Below are positions 9,527 to 17,854 of a stretch of 64,000 nucleotides of DNA, one piece after another. The notes below the pieces were generated by a model. That model worked only from the letters and a program-made list of their open reading frames with translations. It was not told the DNA's origin and did not search any database. The translations under genes were made by a program, and so were the position numbers. The stretch comes from Methylomonas koyamae (lineage in GTDB: Bacteria; Pseudomonadota; Gammaproteobacteria; Methylococcales; Methylomonadaceae): positions 33,175 to 97,174 of the forward strand of contig NZ_PPPU01000052.1 of the NCBI RefSeq assembly GCF_006483455.1. Direction: 5' to 3'. Each line of letters starts with the position of its first letter. Positions within the stretch are counted from its first letter, which is position 1.

Positions 9527-10278
9527 CTCACTTTCTTTGCCAAACAAAAAGCAGACAACCCTGCACCTCTATTGATCAAAAATAAAGTCTTGGCTTCCAC
9601 CTGATGAATCATTATCAATAAACTATTGACAATATTACTTGCCTTAGTCAAATCGCTTTTCGCCTGATTTTTATTCGTCCTGCCTCGCCATCTACTAAAT
9701 ATTCGAATCGCGGCTACAATAGGAAATAGCAACCCAAAAAAATACCGACCTTTTACTACATGTAGCCCTGCATTCTTTACAAGCGATTCTAATTCCCCTA
9801 AAGAATAGCGTCGTTTATGCTCCAAGAAAACGTCATGGCCCGACCATAGCAAATTAAACGCCGGCACAGAAATTAAAACATGCCCACCCACAGGCATTCT
9901 ATCAACATAATATTTTAAAAACTCTCGATCGTTCTCAACGTGTTCAATAACGTCAATCATTAATACGACATCCTCATCGACAGAATTGATTGTCTTAACA
10001 AAAACGATTTCCTTACCCTGATAAAGCTCGCGCCTTTCATCATCGACATATGCAGTATCGACGCAACGCGCAGCCGAGCCAGCGTCGATCAACAACAATT
10101 TCGAAAAAATTCCGGATCCTGCGCCAACATCAAGAATTCTTTTAAAAAAAATATCCGCCAATAATCCTTGAATGGCTTTCAGTTTGGACAAGTAATACCA
10201 ATGCGTATAAACAGCATCGCCTAATATTGACTCTTCTTTAACGTCCACAGCCTCATTTCCTGATAACTTTGTTAACAA
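9523..10278 (-). CDS. Class I SAM-dependent methyltransferase
   Basis: The 251-residue protein has the SAM-binding motif I ILDVGAGSGIFSKLL at about residues 48-62. A motif IV-like stretch (DVVLMIDVIEHVEND) and a GGHVLISVPA motif follow, as in UbiG/Methyltransf_11 enzymes. The LEHKRRYS stretch recurs in methyltransferases of polysaccharide loci. A hydrophobic segment at about 203-215 could contact the membrane. The gene begins inside the end of the GtrB-like gene (26-base overlap), so the two are probably co-translated. The substrate is unknown; a sugar or lipid-linked sugar is my inference from the neighbours. Confidence 0.75.
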   Translation of the reverse strand: MLTKLSGNEAVDVKEESILGDAVYTHWYYLSKLKAIQGLLADIFFKRILDVGAGSGIFSKLLLIDAGSAARCVDTAYVDDERRELYQGKEIVFVKTINSVDEDVVLMIDVIEHVENDREFLKYYVDRMPVGGHVLISVPAFNLLWSGHDVFLEHKRRYSLGELESLVKNAGLHVVKGRYFFGLLFPIVAAIRIFSRWRGRTNKNQAKSDLTKASNIVNSLLIMIHQVEAKTLFLINRGAGLSAFCLAKKVS

Positions 10279-11173
10279 AGTATAAGGGCCTGCGCTTGGA
10301 CTCAGAAAAGGCTCTCGCCAGATACTCCCCCAATACCCCGATAAATATTAATTGCACTCCGCCGAGAAATAAAATAGTCACAATTAATGACGGATAGCCT
10401 GCAACCGGATTACCATACAAAATAGTATTTATAATAATATAAACTCCGTAACAAAATGCCGCAAATGCTACAGCTACGCCAACATAACTAGCTACCTTAA
10501 GCGGAACCTCTGTAAACGAAGTAATCCCTTCCAACGCGAAATTCCATAGCTTCCAATAGTTCCATTTTGTTTCGCCGGCATAGCGCGGATCACGCCGATA
10601 CTCTACCGCAACAGAGGGATAACCGATCCAAGCGTACAAGCCTTTCATGAAACGATTCCGCTCAGGCAATTGTTTCAACGAATCCACCGCGCGCCGGCTC
10701 AATAACCGAAAATCTCCGGTATCGGCAGGAATATCGATATTAGTCATTCTTCGAATAAACCGGTAAAACAGATACGAAGTCGTTTTCTTGATTACCGACT
10801 CGCCGTCTCGGCTAATTCTCCGTGCATAAACATTATCGAAGCCACTATTCCATTGCTTCAACAATTCCGGGATTAACTCAGGCGGATCCTGTAAATCTGC
10901 ATCGATAATAATCACTGCATCGCCCCGCGAGAAATCAATCCCGGCCGAAACAGCAATTTCTTTGCCGAAATTTCGGCTCAAATCGATAACAACAACTCGC
11001 GGATCCGATTCCGACAATCTCTCTAATAACTGCAGAGTGCCATCTCGGCTACCGTCATTGACAAAAATCAACTCGTAGTCCGGAGCGGCGGTTTGTAACA
11101 CAACCGTCACACGAGCATAAAACTGATCTAGCACTTCCTGCTCGTTATATGCCGGAACAATTATCGATAACAT
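10253..11173 (-). CDS. GtrB/DPM1-like polyprenyl-phosphate glycosyltransferase (GT2)
   Basis: The protein is predicted to transfer a sugar from a nucleotide donor to undecaprenyl phosphate at the inner membrane. The 306 residues start with LSIIVPAYNEQEVL, then have the donor-site NDGSRDGT and the metal-binding DADLQDPPE. The acceptor stretch RNRFMKGL and two C-terminal membrane segments (about 228-250 and 262-285) match the GtrB architecture. I use ATG 11173, preceded by GGTGG, rather than the TTG at 11188. It overlaps the methyltransferase gene and complements the GtrA-like protein. Confidence 0.88.
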   Translation of the reverse strand: MLSIIVPAYNEQEVLDQFYARVTVVLQTAAPDYELIFVNDGSRDGTLQLLERLSESDPRVVVIDLSRNFGKEIAVSAGIDFSRGDAVIIIDADLQDPPELIPELLKQWNSGFDNVYARRISRDGESVIKKTTSYLFYRFIRRMTNIDIPADTGDFRLLSRRAVDSLKQLPERNRFMKGLYAWIGYPSVAVEYRRDPRYAGETKWNYWKLWNFALEGITSFTEVPLKVASYVGVAVAFAAFCYGVYIIINTILYGNPVAGYPSLIVTILFLGGVQLIFIGVLGEYLARAFSESKRRPLYFVNKVIRK

Positions 11174-11429
11174 GATGCCACCATTCAATATTTGTTATAT
11201 TTTATAGCGACTATTTTAACAGCATAGCCGCAAATGTATTTTCGACCCTTATAAAATAAAAACTGCCGTTTCGTATTCCCGCCAGAGCCGAAACAACGCA
11301 CCGATCAATGGTCAAGTATAGGCAATTTCACTAACATCGCCAGTTTCCGGCAGCAACTCCTGGCGCCGCCTTACCAGCCTAAAATTATTGATATACAATA
11401 CGATTACCTTGAGAGTCACAGGAAAAACC

Positions 11430-13157
11430 ATGAAAAACGGTCTGACGGCTAGTTTGCATATTCGCCCCAATCTACGGGACTTTTTCTACATATACCTGCC
11501 GTTGCTGCTATTAAGCACAATTATCGTATTGAATCTGACAGCATTTATCGATTCGATAAGATTCTACCCGAGTAACGACAGCTACTACGAAGAAGCTCAA
11601 AATTTCATCAAGGGCCACGGCTTAACCAGAACGCCTTGGGCGGCGAACAACTATACCGTGGATTACGAACCAACCATATATCAACCGCCAGGCTACGGAA
11701 TACTAATTTATCTGGTTACACAATTCGGTCTGCCACCCACCGCCGCCGACCTGTGGATTTCTCGAATTTGCTGGATATTAACGCCCTCCGCCCTTGCCTT
11801 TCTCCTACGGCCACTAATCGGTCTGACGTTTTCGATTCTATCCGCAGCAATAATCGCAAGCGCCCCCAGCTTTTATTTATTCAGCCCAGGCCCATTTACT
11901 GAGCCGGTTTATAGCTTGCTGATCTTGATTTCCCTGGGCGTAACAACTAGAAGCCTACAATATGAAGATAAGCATAAAAATTTAAAATTATTTGTTTTGT
12001 CCGGATTTATCGCCGGCATTGCCTATGCCATCAGAAACGTTGGCTTGGCATATTTTTTATCTTTTTTTTCGGCACTACTAGTACTAGGAGCATTAAGACA
12101 GGAAAGCCCGAAAAAGATTGCCAAAATTTTCGGATTTTTTCTATTGGGCTTAACCCCTATCGTAATAGCCTTACTCTGGAGGAATATTAGTCTATTTGGC
12201 GAAGCACTACCCTACAAAGTCAATCAAGGTTACTTTTCAACGCCGCTGATTTCGTTACGCGTTTTAATTGAAGCCATCCTACTTGACCTGAGTGGCTCGC
12301 GGGACATATCGATGTTGTCGTGGGATTTTTTGCGCTTAATTTCAATCGGGCTTCCGCTGGCAACTCTATTCGCTTACTTTTGTTGGAAACACCGGCATAG
12401 CTACAATTTAACCGAAAAGTTCTTTATTTTATTCGCGCTGCTATTGCTCACATCTTCGAGCGGAATGCTAGTCATTGCCCATACTTACCACGGCCTGGAT
12501 CCGGGAGATCTGATCCGCCACGTATATCCTTTTAGCTGGATATTTTTCCCCCTGTTTTTAGTTGCTTTTCGCATCAAAAATCAAGGCCCATATTACAAAG
12601 CCGTCGGTGTCGCTATTGGCACCATCATTATTGCCGGCCACTTATATTTTATTAAATCCGACATCGAAAAAACCGAAGACATTCTGAACAGCCTCAACCA
12701 GTCTACAGACATTGTTGCCGCGGCGCAGCCAGTTACCGGAAAATATAAAATACTATCGAACGAAATTATCTTTAAAATTAGCCGCGATCCAATTATCCAG
12801 AACACCGTATCCGCTCTTCCGGGAGATGCCTTATTAATATCGAATGTGGGCGGTGCTTTGCGCCGAGTGACCGGCCGTCCGGTCAGAACCCTGGACTTTA
12901 ACGCCAGAAATTTGGATAAGAGCTTAATGGATGTTATAGAAATGTCTAACTCGGTTACAACGGTTAGACCATTTTATTTTATAGCGCTACCTAGCAACGA
13001 TATCGCCAGAGCGCCTGTTAGTATCGATTGGCAGCAGAAAATGGCGGAAATACTTGTTCCGCACGGTTTTTCGATTGCGGAGCAGCACGCCAATATCATC
13101 GTATTTTCCAAACCCAAGCAGCCTAACTCCCTTGCAAATGGTCAGGAGACTTTATGA
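11430..13157 (+). CDS. Large GT-C-like membrane glycosyltransferase (GT39/ArnT-like fold)
   Basis: The 575-residue product has about 10-12 membrane segments. Right after the first one comes an acidic NDSYYEEAQNFIKGHG loop, the position and style of the catalytic loop in PMT/ArnT-type GT-C enzymes that use polyprenyl-phosphate sugars. A soluble C-terminal domain of about 150 residues follows the last helix. The ATG at 11430 has AGGA eight bases upstream; the frame is open from 11388. Composition is AT-rich. With the GtrA- and GtrB-like genes it makes a gtrABC-like set for modifying a surface glycan or protein. Overall identity to any named family is uncertain. Confidence 0.65.
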   Translation: MKNGLTASLHIRPNLRDFFYIYLPLLLLSTIIVLNLTAFIDSIRFYPSNDSYYEEAQNFIKGHGLTRTPWAANNYTVDYEPTIYQPPGYGILIYLVTQFGLPPTAADLWISRICWILTPSALAFLLRPLIGLTFSILSAAIIASAPSFYLFSPGPFTEPVYSLLILISLGVTTRSLQYEDKHKNLKLFVLSGFIAGIAYAIRNVGLAYFLSFFSALLVLGALRQESPKKIAKIFGFFLLGLTPIVIALLWRNISLFGEALPYKVNQGYFSTPLISLRVLIEAILLDLSGSRDISMLSWDFLRLISIGLPLATLFAYFCWKHRHSYNLTEKFFILFALLLLTSSSGMLVIAHTYHGLDPGDLIRHVYPFSWIFFPLFLVAFRIKNQGPYYKAVGVAIGTIIIAGHLYFIKSDIEKTEDILNSLNQSTDIVAAAQPVTGKYKILSNEIIFKISRDPIIQNTVSALPGDALLISNVGGALRRVTGRPVRTLDFNARNLDKSLMDVIEMSNSVTTVRPFYFIALPSNDIARAPVSIDWQQKMAEILVPHGFSIAEQHANIIVFSKPKQPNSLANGQETL

Positions 13158-13912
13158 ACTTCCCAATCAAAGCGGTGCTTTTTGCAATCCCAATTGCAAT
13201 GGGCCCGATACCAACCCTAGCCGCCGAACTCAATCGAGCCCAAGTCGAGCAACTGCTCGCAAAGGCCGACAAGCAACACCCAGCCGACTTACGGCGGAAG
13301 GATCTGACCGATCTGGACTTGTCCAACCTGGATTTTCGCAACGCCGACTTGTGGGGAGCCGATCTTAGACGCTCGAATTTGAACAAATCTAATCTGCAAG
13401 GCCTGACGCTGGACCTGACGGTGATGACCCGCATCCAGCTAAGCGGCGCCAATCTGGCCAATACCAGCATTTTCGGGGTCAGCTTGATGCACGCCGACCT
13501 CAGCAAGGCCGACATGAGCGGCAGCCGGGTGGTGGCGATCATGGACGGCGCCAACCTGAGCAATGCCAATCTCAGCAACGTACAGTGGGCTGCCGACATG
13601 AAAAACCAATCGATGGGTCTGATGCGCGCCAGTTTGAAGGGTGCCAACCTAAGCGGAGCCAATTTACGCAACGCTCAACTCGGCCGAGCCATGCTGAAAC
13701 ACGCCAAATTGGTGAAAGCCAATTTGCAGAACGCCGACTTGTATTCCGCCGAAATGGACGGTGCCGATATGAGCGGAGCCGACCTCAGCAACGCCAACTT
13801 CTCGGAAGCGAAATTGCACGATGCAATTTTTACCGGCGCGAATTTGCAAGGCACCCGCTTCGACGGCGCCAAGAATCTGCCCGACTCCGTCACATCCGCC
13901 CAAACTAAATAA
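13154..13912 (+). CDS. Exported pentapeptide-repeat protein
   Basis: The 252 residues begin with a signal peptide (hydrophobic core about 5-22, likely cleavage after TLAA). After a short alpha-helical cap, A(D/N)LXX repeats run from about residue 55 to 240, in the pattern NADLWGADLRRSNL and SGANLRNAQL, predicting a right-handed quadrilateral beta-helix. An irregular stretch at about 130-158 breaks the series. The start overlaps the preceding stop (ATGA) and CAGGAGA lies just upstream, so it is co-translated with the GT-C gene. Export is unusual for the cytoplasmic Qnr/MfpA group. Function unknown. Confidence 0.85.
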   Translation: MNFPIKAVLFAIPIAMGPIPTLAAELNRAQVEQLLAKADKQHPADLRRKDLTDLDLSNLDFRNADLWGADLRRSNLNKSNLQGLTLDLTVMTRIQLSGANLANTSIFGVSLMHADLSKADMSGSRVVAIMDGANLSNANLSNVQWAADMKNQSMGLMRASLKGANLSGANLRNAQLGRAMLKHAKLVKANLQNADLYSAEMDGADMSGADLSNANFSEAKLHDAIFTGANLQGTRFDGAKNLPDSVTSAQTK

Positions 13913-13924
13913 CCGAGACCGCTC

Positions 13925-15319
13925 ATGCAAATTCCCAAGCAACTGCTGCAACGCAAATCGGTCGACGCATTGACCGATGTCGAGCACGGCCTGAAACAAA
14001 CCCTGACCGCCAAAGACTTGACCATCCTCGGCATCGGCGCCGTCATCGGAGCCGGGATCTTCGTGCTGACCGGCATCGCCGCCGCCAAATATGCCGGCCC
14101 GGCCATCGTCGTCTCGTTTATTTTGGCCGGTATCGCCTGCGGTCTGGCAGCGATGTGTTACAGCGAATTGGCGGCGATGATCCCGGTGTCCGGCAGCGCG
14201 TACAGCTACGCCTACGCCACGATGGGCGAACTGATGGCCTGGATTATCGGCTGGGACTTGATCCTGGAATACGCGCTGGCCAGCAGCACCGTAGCGATCG
14301 GCTGGGCCGGCTACTTGACCAGCTTCTTCGACGCTTTAGGCGTGCATCTACCCACCTATCTCACCACGGCTTATCTGGCCAATCCCGAAGCCGGCTTCGT
14401 TAACCTGCCCGCCGCCGCAATCATCCTGCTGCTGACCGGGTTATTGGTGCTCGGCATCCGCCAATCCGCAATCTTCAATTTCGTCATGGTATTGATCAAA
14501 TCGGCGGTGATCGTGATCTTCATCGTGGCCGGCGCCGGCCACGTCGATACCGCGAATTGGTCGAATTTCACACCGTTCGGCTTCGGCGGCGTATTGACCG
14601 GAGCTGGCGTGATTTTTTTCGCTTACATTGGTTTCGATGCGGTATCCACCGCCGCACAGGAAGCCATCAACCCGCAACGCGACGTACCGATCGGCATCAT
14701 CGGCTCGCTGGCGGTCTGCACCTTGTTGTACATTCTGGTCGCCGGCGTATTGACCGGTATCATTTCCTATACCGAATTGAATGTACCGGCACCGATCGCA
14801 CTGGCGGTCGACCACGTCGGCATGGGCTGGCTGTCGCCGATCATCAAAATCGCCGCCATCGCCGGCCTGACCTCGGTGATGCTGGTATTGCTGATGGGTC
14901 AAAGCCGGATTTTCTTCTCCATGGCTAAAGACCAACTGCTGCCGCCGTTGTTCGCCCAAGTCCACCCGAAGTTTCAAACCCCGCATTTATCAACCATCCT
15001 GGTCGGCGTCGCCGTATCCTTGCTGGCCGGCTTCATGCCGATCGAGAAACTTGGCGAACTGGTCAGCATCGGCACCTTGTTCGCCTTCGTCCTGGTCTGC
15101 GGCGGTGTCTGGATCTTGCGTAACAGCCACCCGGAAATGGAACGCCATTTCAAATGCCCGGCCGTGCCCTATGTGCCAATTGGCGGGATTTTAGTGTGCT
15201 TGAGCTTGATGGCCGGCTTGCCGATGGATACCTGGATCAGGTTATTGATTTGGCTGCTGCTAGGGTTTTTGATTTATTTTGGGTATGGGGTGAAGCATAG
15301 TCAGCTGCGGTCTTACTAA
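13925..15319 (+). CDS. APC-family amino acid permease (cationic amino acid transporter type)
   Basis: The 464-residue inner-membrane transporter has about 12 helices. Helix 1 carries GIGAVIGAGIFVLTG, the substrate-binding glycine-rich motif of the APC superfamily. SGSAYSYAYATMGE (helix 3 region) and FFAYIGFDAVSTAAQE (helix 6) are typical of the CAT/YfnA branch. Such proteins take up or exchange amino acids with protons. It starts 12 bases after the pentapeptide gene, so the two may be co-transcribed. The specific substrate cannot be read from the sequence. Confidence 0.88.
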   Translation: MQIPKQLLQRKSVDALTDVEHGLKQTLTAKDLTILGIGAVIGAGIFVLTGIAAAKYAGPAIVVSFILAGIACGLAAMCYSELAAMIPVSGSAYSYAYATMGELMAWIIGWDLILEYALASSTVAIGWAGYLTSFFDALGVHLPTYLTTAYLANPEAGFVNLPAAAIILLLTGLLVLGIRQSAIFNFVMVLIKSAVIVIFIVAGAGHVDTANWSNFTPFGFGGVLTGAGVIFFAYIGFDAVSTAAQEAINPQRDVPIGIIGSLAVCTLLYILVAGVLTGIISYTELNVPAPIALAVDHVGMGWLSPIIKIAAIAGLTSVMLVLLMGQSRIFFSMAKDQLLPPLFAQVHPKFQTPHLSTILVGVAVSLLAGFMPIEKLGELVSIGTLFAFVLVCGGVWILRNSHPEMERHFKCPAVPYVPIGGILVCLSLMAGLPMDTWIRLLIWLLLGFLIYFGYGVKHSQLRSY

Positions 15320-15347
15320 CTTTATTTGGGCTGAATGGCTTACAACT

Positions 15348-15364
15348 ATTCCGTTCGCCCTGAG
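15348..15364 (+). repeat. 17-base repeat, left copy of an inverted pair
   Basis: ATTCCGTTCGCCCTGAG here is exactly inverted at 17855-17871. The pair encloses the nuclease gene, the RAYT gene and the inverted-repeat cluster. Beyond the 17 bases the two copies share only a loosely similar CTTGT. Confidence 0.7.
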
Positions 15365-15435
15365 TTACTTGTTAGGCCTTGGATTCCATCTCTCAAGCTT
15401 GCCGACACGGAACAGCCAGACTTTAGGAGCACGCA

Positions 15436-16617
15436 TTGCCAGTTACTCGTACTTTGGGGCCATTACACTTTGAAGACCTCGAGCCGAAGCGCTTCGAAGA
15501 TCTAGTGCGACAGTTAGTGTATGACTTCAAGCGTTGGCGCCGCCTAGAAGCAACCGGCCGCGCTGGCTCCGACGATGGTTTTGACGCCCGGGGCTTCGAG
15601 ATTACGCAGGACGATGAGCCTAATGAAACAGACGAACAGATGGTGGTCACGGGCAGCACCGATCGCCTATGGCTGATTCAATGCAAGAGGGAGCGGACGA
15701 TTTCTCCTGCCAAACTGAAGGGCTACCTGAACGACACAAAGCTAGCCTCCGGCGAAAGACTGCATGGGATCGTGTTCACTGCAGCATGCGACTTCTCCAA
15801 GCGCTCACGCGACACCTTCCGAACACGGTGTGAAGAACTTGGCATCGAGGAGTGGCATCTCTGGGGCAAAGCAGAACTCGAAGACCTCCTGTTCCAACCC
15901 AGAAACGATTCCCTGCTCTTTGCATACTTCGGAGTCTCGCTAGCGATTCGCCGCAGGAGTCAGAAAACTGAGTTGCGTGCCCGGCTTGCCATTAAGCGCA
16001 AAGCTCATCGAGTGCTAGAGACTCGCAGTTACCAACACGTCCTGCTCCGCGCGCCAGATGCACTCGAGTATCCTTACAGCGCTCTGATACCGGACTTTGA
16101 GCGGAAACCGCCATGGATCATGGCAAGCTACAAAGGGCTCTGCCACTCCGGGCTCTTGTTCACGGTCAGGCGGCACTTCGCGTACATCAACGATGACAGC
16201 ACTGCCTGGGATGCTGCCTTTGTGCTTGATGACGCTCGTCCGCACCACGACCCTTGGCGAGGTAACCCTGACAACTGGCAGTTGCGACAGGAGATCTACT
16301 CATTCTGGAACGAAATTCCCAAAACGAACCAAGCGTGGTTTGAGTTGGAAGCGCTCATCCCTTTTGAAGCCATTCTGGAAATTGACGAACTTGGGGATGA
16401 GTATGTTAGGGAGCCACATATCTATGTCCCTTTCAATCCGCTGACCGGGCCATATTCCGACTACTCGGCTTCGGTAACCAGCGTAGATCAATACATCGGT
16501 GGTGAGTACTATCCAACTAGTCGCGATGACGGACGAGAAAGCAAGTTTGCCGAAGTATGGCGCACAGACGGCCTGTGGGGACCTTACGCTGGCAAGCCTC
16601 GCAGCCCCGAAGCATAA
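15436..16617 (+). CDS. Orphan PD-(D/E)XK (Mrr-like) nuclease with unknown C-terminal domain
   Basis: The N-terminal 155 residues look like a restriction-endonuclease-type domain: FEDLVRQLVYDF, then GSDDGFDARGFE with a likely catalytic Asp50, then a beta-strand WLIQCKRER giving the Q-x-K version of the (D/E)XK motif (Gln82, Lys84). The remaining 240 residues match nothing I recognise. They contain many aromatic residues and no helicase or methyltransferase motifs. The start is TTG 15436, six bases after TAGGAGC. No modification enzyme lies nearby. Codon use is less GC-skewed than in the flanking permease and ugd genes, which hints at transfer. A defence role is inference. Confidence 0.65.
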   Translation: MPVTRTLGPLHFEDLEPKRFEDLVRQLVYDFKRWRRLEATGRAGSDDGFDARGFEITQDDEPNETDEQMVVTGSTDRLWLIQCKRERTISPAKLKGYLNDTKLASGERLHGIVFTAACDFSKRSRDTFRTRCEELGIEEWHLWGKAELEDLLFQPRNDSLLFAYFGVSLAIRRRSQKTELRARLAIKRKAHRVLETRSYQHVLLRAPDALEYPYSALIPDFERKPPWIMASYKGLCHSGLLFTVRRHFAYINDDSTAWDAAFVLDDARPHHDPWRGNPDNWQLRQEIYSFWNEIPKTNQAWFELEALIPFEAILEIDELGDEYVREPHIYVPFNPLTGPYSDYSASVTSVDQYIGGEYYPTSRDDGRESKFAEVWRTDGLWGPYAGKPRSPEA

Positions 16618-16685
16618 TAGTAAATAGGCTGGGTAGAGCAATGCGAAATCCAGCGAGAAATCGTTAACGCTGGGTTTTATTATCT

Positions 16686-16710
16686 CGTTCCCACGCGCCA
16701 CGTGGGAACG
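16686..16710. repeat. REP-like hairpin downstream of the RAYT gene
   Basis: CGTTCCCACG at 16686-16695 and CGTGGGAACG at 16701-16710 form a perfect 10-base stem with a five-base loop. A closely related hairpin lies at 17331-17351, on the other side of the transposase gene. Confidence 0.8.
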
Positions 16711-16736
16711 CAAACAAACCGCGCTGCGGTCATCAG

Positions 16737-17273
16737 CTAAAACCAATCCCGATAGATCGGCAACACTCTTTCTTGCACCGCATAATTCCGGGCACTCGAA
16801 TACAGCCAATGCTCCGGCAAATCGACATAACCACGTTTAACCGGATTCAGGTGGATGTAATCCAATTTCTGCCGCAAAACATCGGGGCGGTCGATCAGCT
16901 GCGGGTGACTACCTTCTTCCCACAATTGATAACCCCGATCAGTTTTATGCGCCTTGCGAAACCAGCTCAATTGCTTCAATAAGCGCTCGGCATTCATAGC
17001 TTGCAAATAATCGATCAACTGCCGCGCGGTATAAGACTTGAAGTGGGCTATTTGATTGGGTAAATCGTCAGCTTGTACCAGCAAGTGCAGATGATTTTCC
17101 AGAATGACATAGCCGTAGATTCGCCAATTGTGCATTTGTTGGCGGTAGAGCAAAGCGTCCAGCACGATTTGCACCGTAGTCGGACGCGTGAATAATGGTA
17201 TCCAGTTCAGTACGGTGCAGGTTATGAAATGGGGATGGTCTGATTGGAGAATGCGGTAACGGCTGCGGCCCAT
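16737..17273 (-). CDS. REP-associated tyrosine transposase (RAYT, Y1/HUH family)
   Basis: RAYTs are IS200-like single-strand DNA transposases thought to spread REP hairpins. The 178-residue product has the HUH metal motif ENHLHLLVQ, a candidate catalytic tyrosine in FKSYTARQL, and the family signature YIHLNPVKRGYV. I choose ATG 17273, preceded by CGAGGTC. An open frame runs on to 17417, but that stretch is translated REP sequence. The gene lies between two REP-like palindromes, as expected for an active or recent RAYT. All motifs look intact. Confidence 0.88.
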   Translation of the reverse strand: MGRSRYRILQSDHPHFITCTVLNWIPLFTRPTTVQIVLDALLYRQQMHNWRIYGYVILENHLHLLVQADDLPNQIAHFKSYTARQLIDYLQAMNAERLLKQLSWFRKAHKTDRGYQLWEEGSHPQLIDRPDVLRQKLDYIHLNPVKRGYVDLPEHWLYSSARNYAVQERVLPIYRDWF

Positions 17274-17330
17274 GAATTTGACCTCGTTTAATAGCTTGGT
17301 CATTGTTACCGCTGGCGCGGATTGTCTGCA

Positions 17331-17351
17331 TTCCCACGCGGCGCGTGGGAA
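17331..17351. repeat. REP-like hairpin upstream of the RAYT gene
   Basis: TTCCCACGC at 17331-17339 pairs with GCGTGGGAA at 17343-17351. The sequence is nearly the same as the hairpin at 16686-16710, and both share the CGTTCCCACG/CGTGGGAACG core. Confidence 0.75.
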
Positions 17352-17432
17352 CGAGGACAAAAACGAGTAGGAGGCGAGAAGACTTAATCCCCAAGTGTAG
17401 AGGTTGACGATCAGCAAGCAATAACGTGACAG

Positions 17433-17458
17433 GTCCGATTAGCTTAGCGTAATCGGAC
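17433..17458. repeat. Inverted repeat (9-base arms)
   Basis: GTCCGATTA (17433-17441) and TAATCGGAC (17450-17458) are perfect inverted copies with an eight-base loop. It is the first element of the repeat cluster between the RAYT gene and ugd. Confidence 0.7.
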
Positions 17459-17521
17459 GCATGTTGGATTTAAATATTTCGACATATAGCGCTATCGGTA
17501 ATAGATCAAAATCCCTCATTC

Positions 17522-17547
17522 CTCCGAATACGCTTCGCTATTCGGAG
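17522..17547. repeat. Inverted repeat (9-base arms)
   Basis: CTCCGAATA (17522-17530) pairs with TATTCGGAG (17539-17547) across the eight-base loop CGCTTCGC. It is unrelated in sequence to the element at 17433 but has the same arm and loop length. Confidence 0.7.
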
Positions 17548-17597
17548 CTACTCCACCAATCCCACGACGGGGTTTCTCCCGTATGCCGCGCCGAGCA

Positions 17598-17699
17598 CCG
17601 AAGCTTTTGAACGGAATAGCCCGAAGGGGTGCGGCATGGATGCCGCACGTTGACGAAGGGGCAGGAGCCCCTTTCGGCAACCCCGTTCAAAAGCTTCGG
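17598..17699. repeat. Composite nested inverted repeat
   Basis: The outer arms CCGAAGCTTTTGAACGG (17598-17614) and its perfect inverse (17683-17699) enclose two inner hairpins: GTGCGGCA/TGCCGCAC (17629-17636, 17641-17648) and a GAAGGGG/CCCCTTTC pair (17655-17675). Short open frames on both strands here are artefacts of the repeat. It looks like a MITE-like or compound REP element. Confidence 0.75.
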
Positions 17700-17741
17700 C
17701 GCGCAGGGAATAAGCGGAATCCGGGTGTCTTTTCTTTTGGA

Positions 17742-17771
17742 TACTTTTCTTTGGACAAGCAAAGAAAAGTA
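17742..17771. repeat. Inverted repeat (12-base arms)
   Basis: TACTTTTCTTTG (17742-17753) and CAAAGAAAAGTA (17760-17771) are perfect inverted copies with a six-base loop. CTCGC (17773-17777) and GCGAG nearby add a smaller hairpin. Confidence 0.75.
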
Positions 17772-17854
17772 TCTCGCCCGTCAGTGCGAGAACCGACATT
17801 AAATCAAGCCGTCGCGCCAGCGACACACCTCAACTTCGATAGCCCTTCGACAAG

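Noticed and set aside
15371..15377. GTTAGGC heptamer upstream of the nuclease gene, like an integron core site
   Set aside because: I found no inverse core or attC-like fold after the gene, and no integrase gene. A seven-base match alone is expected by chance.
15436..17273. A complete restriction-modification system
   Set aside because: Only a nuclease-like gene is present. The neighbouring gene is a RAYT and not a methyltransferase, and no specificity subunit is seen.
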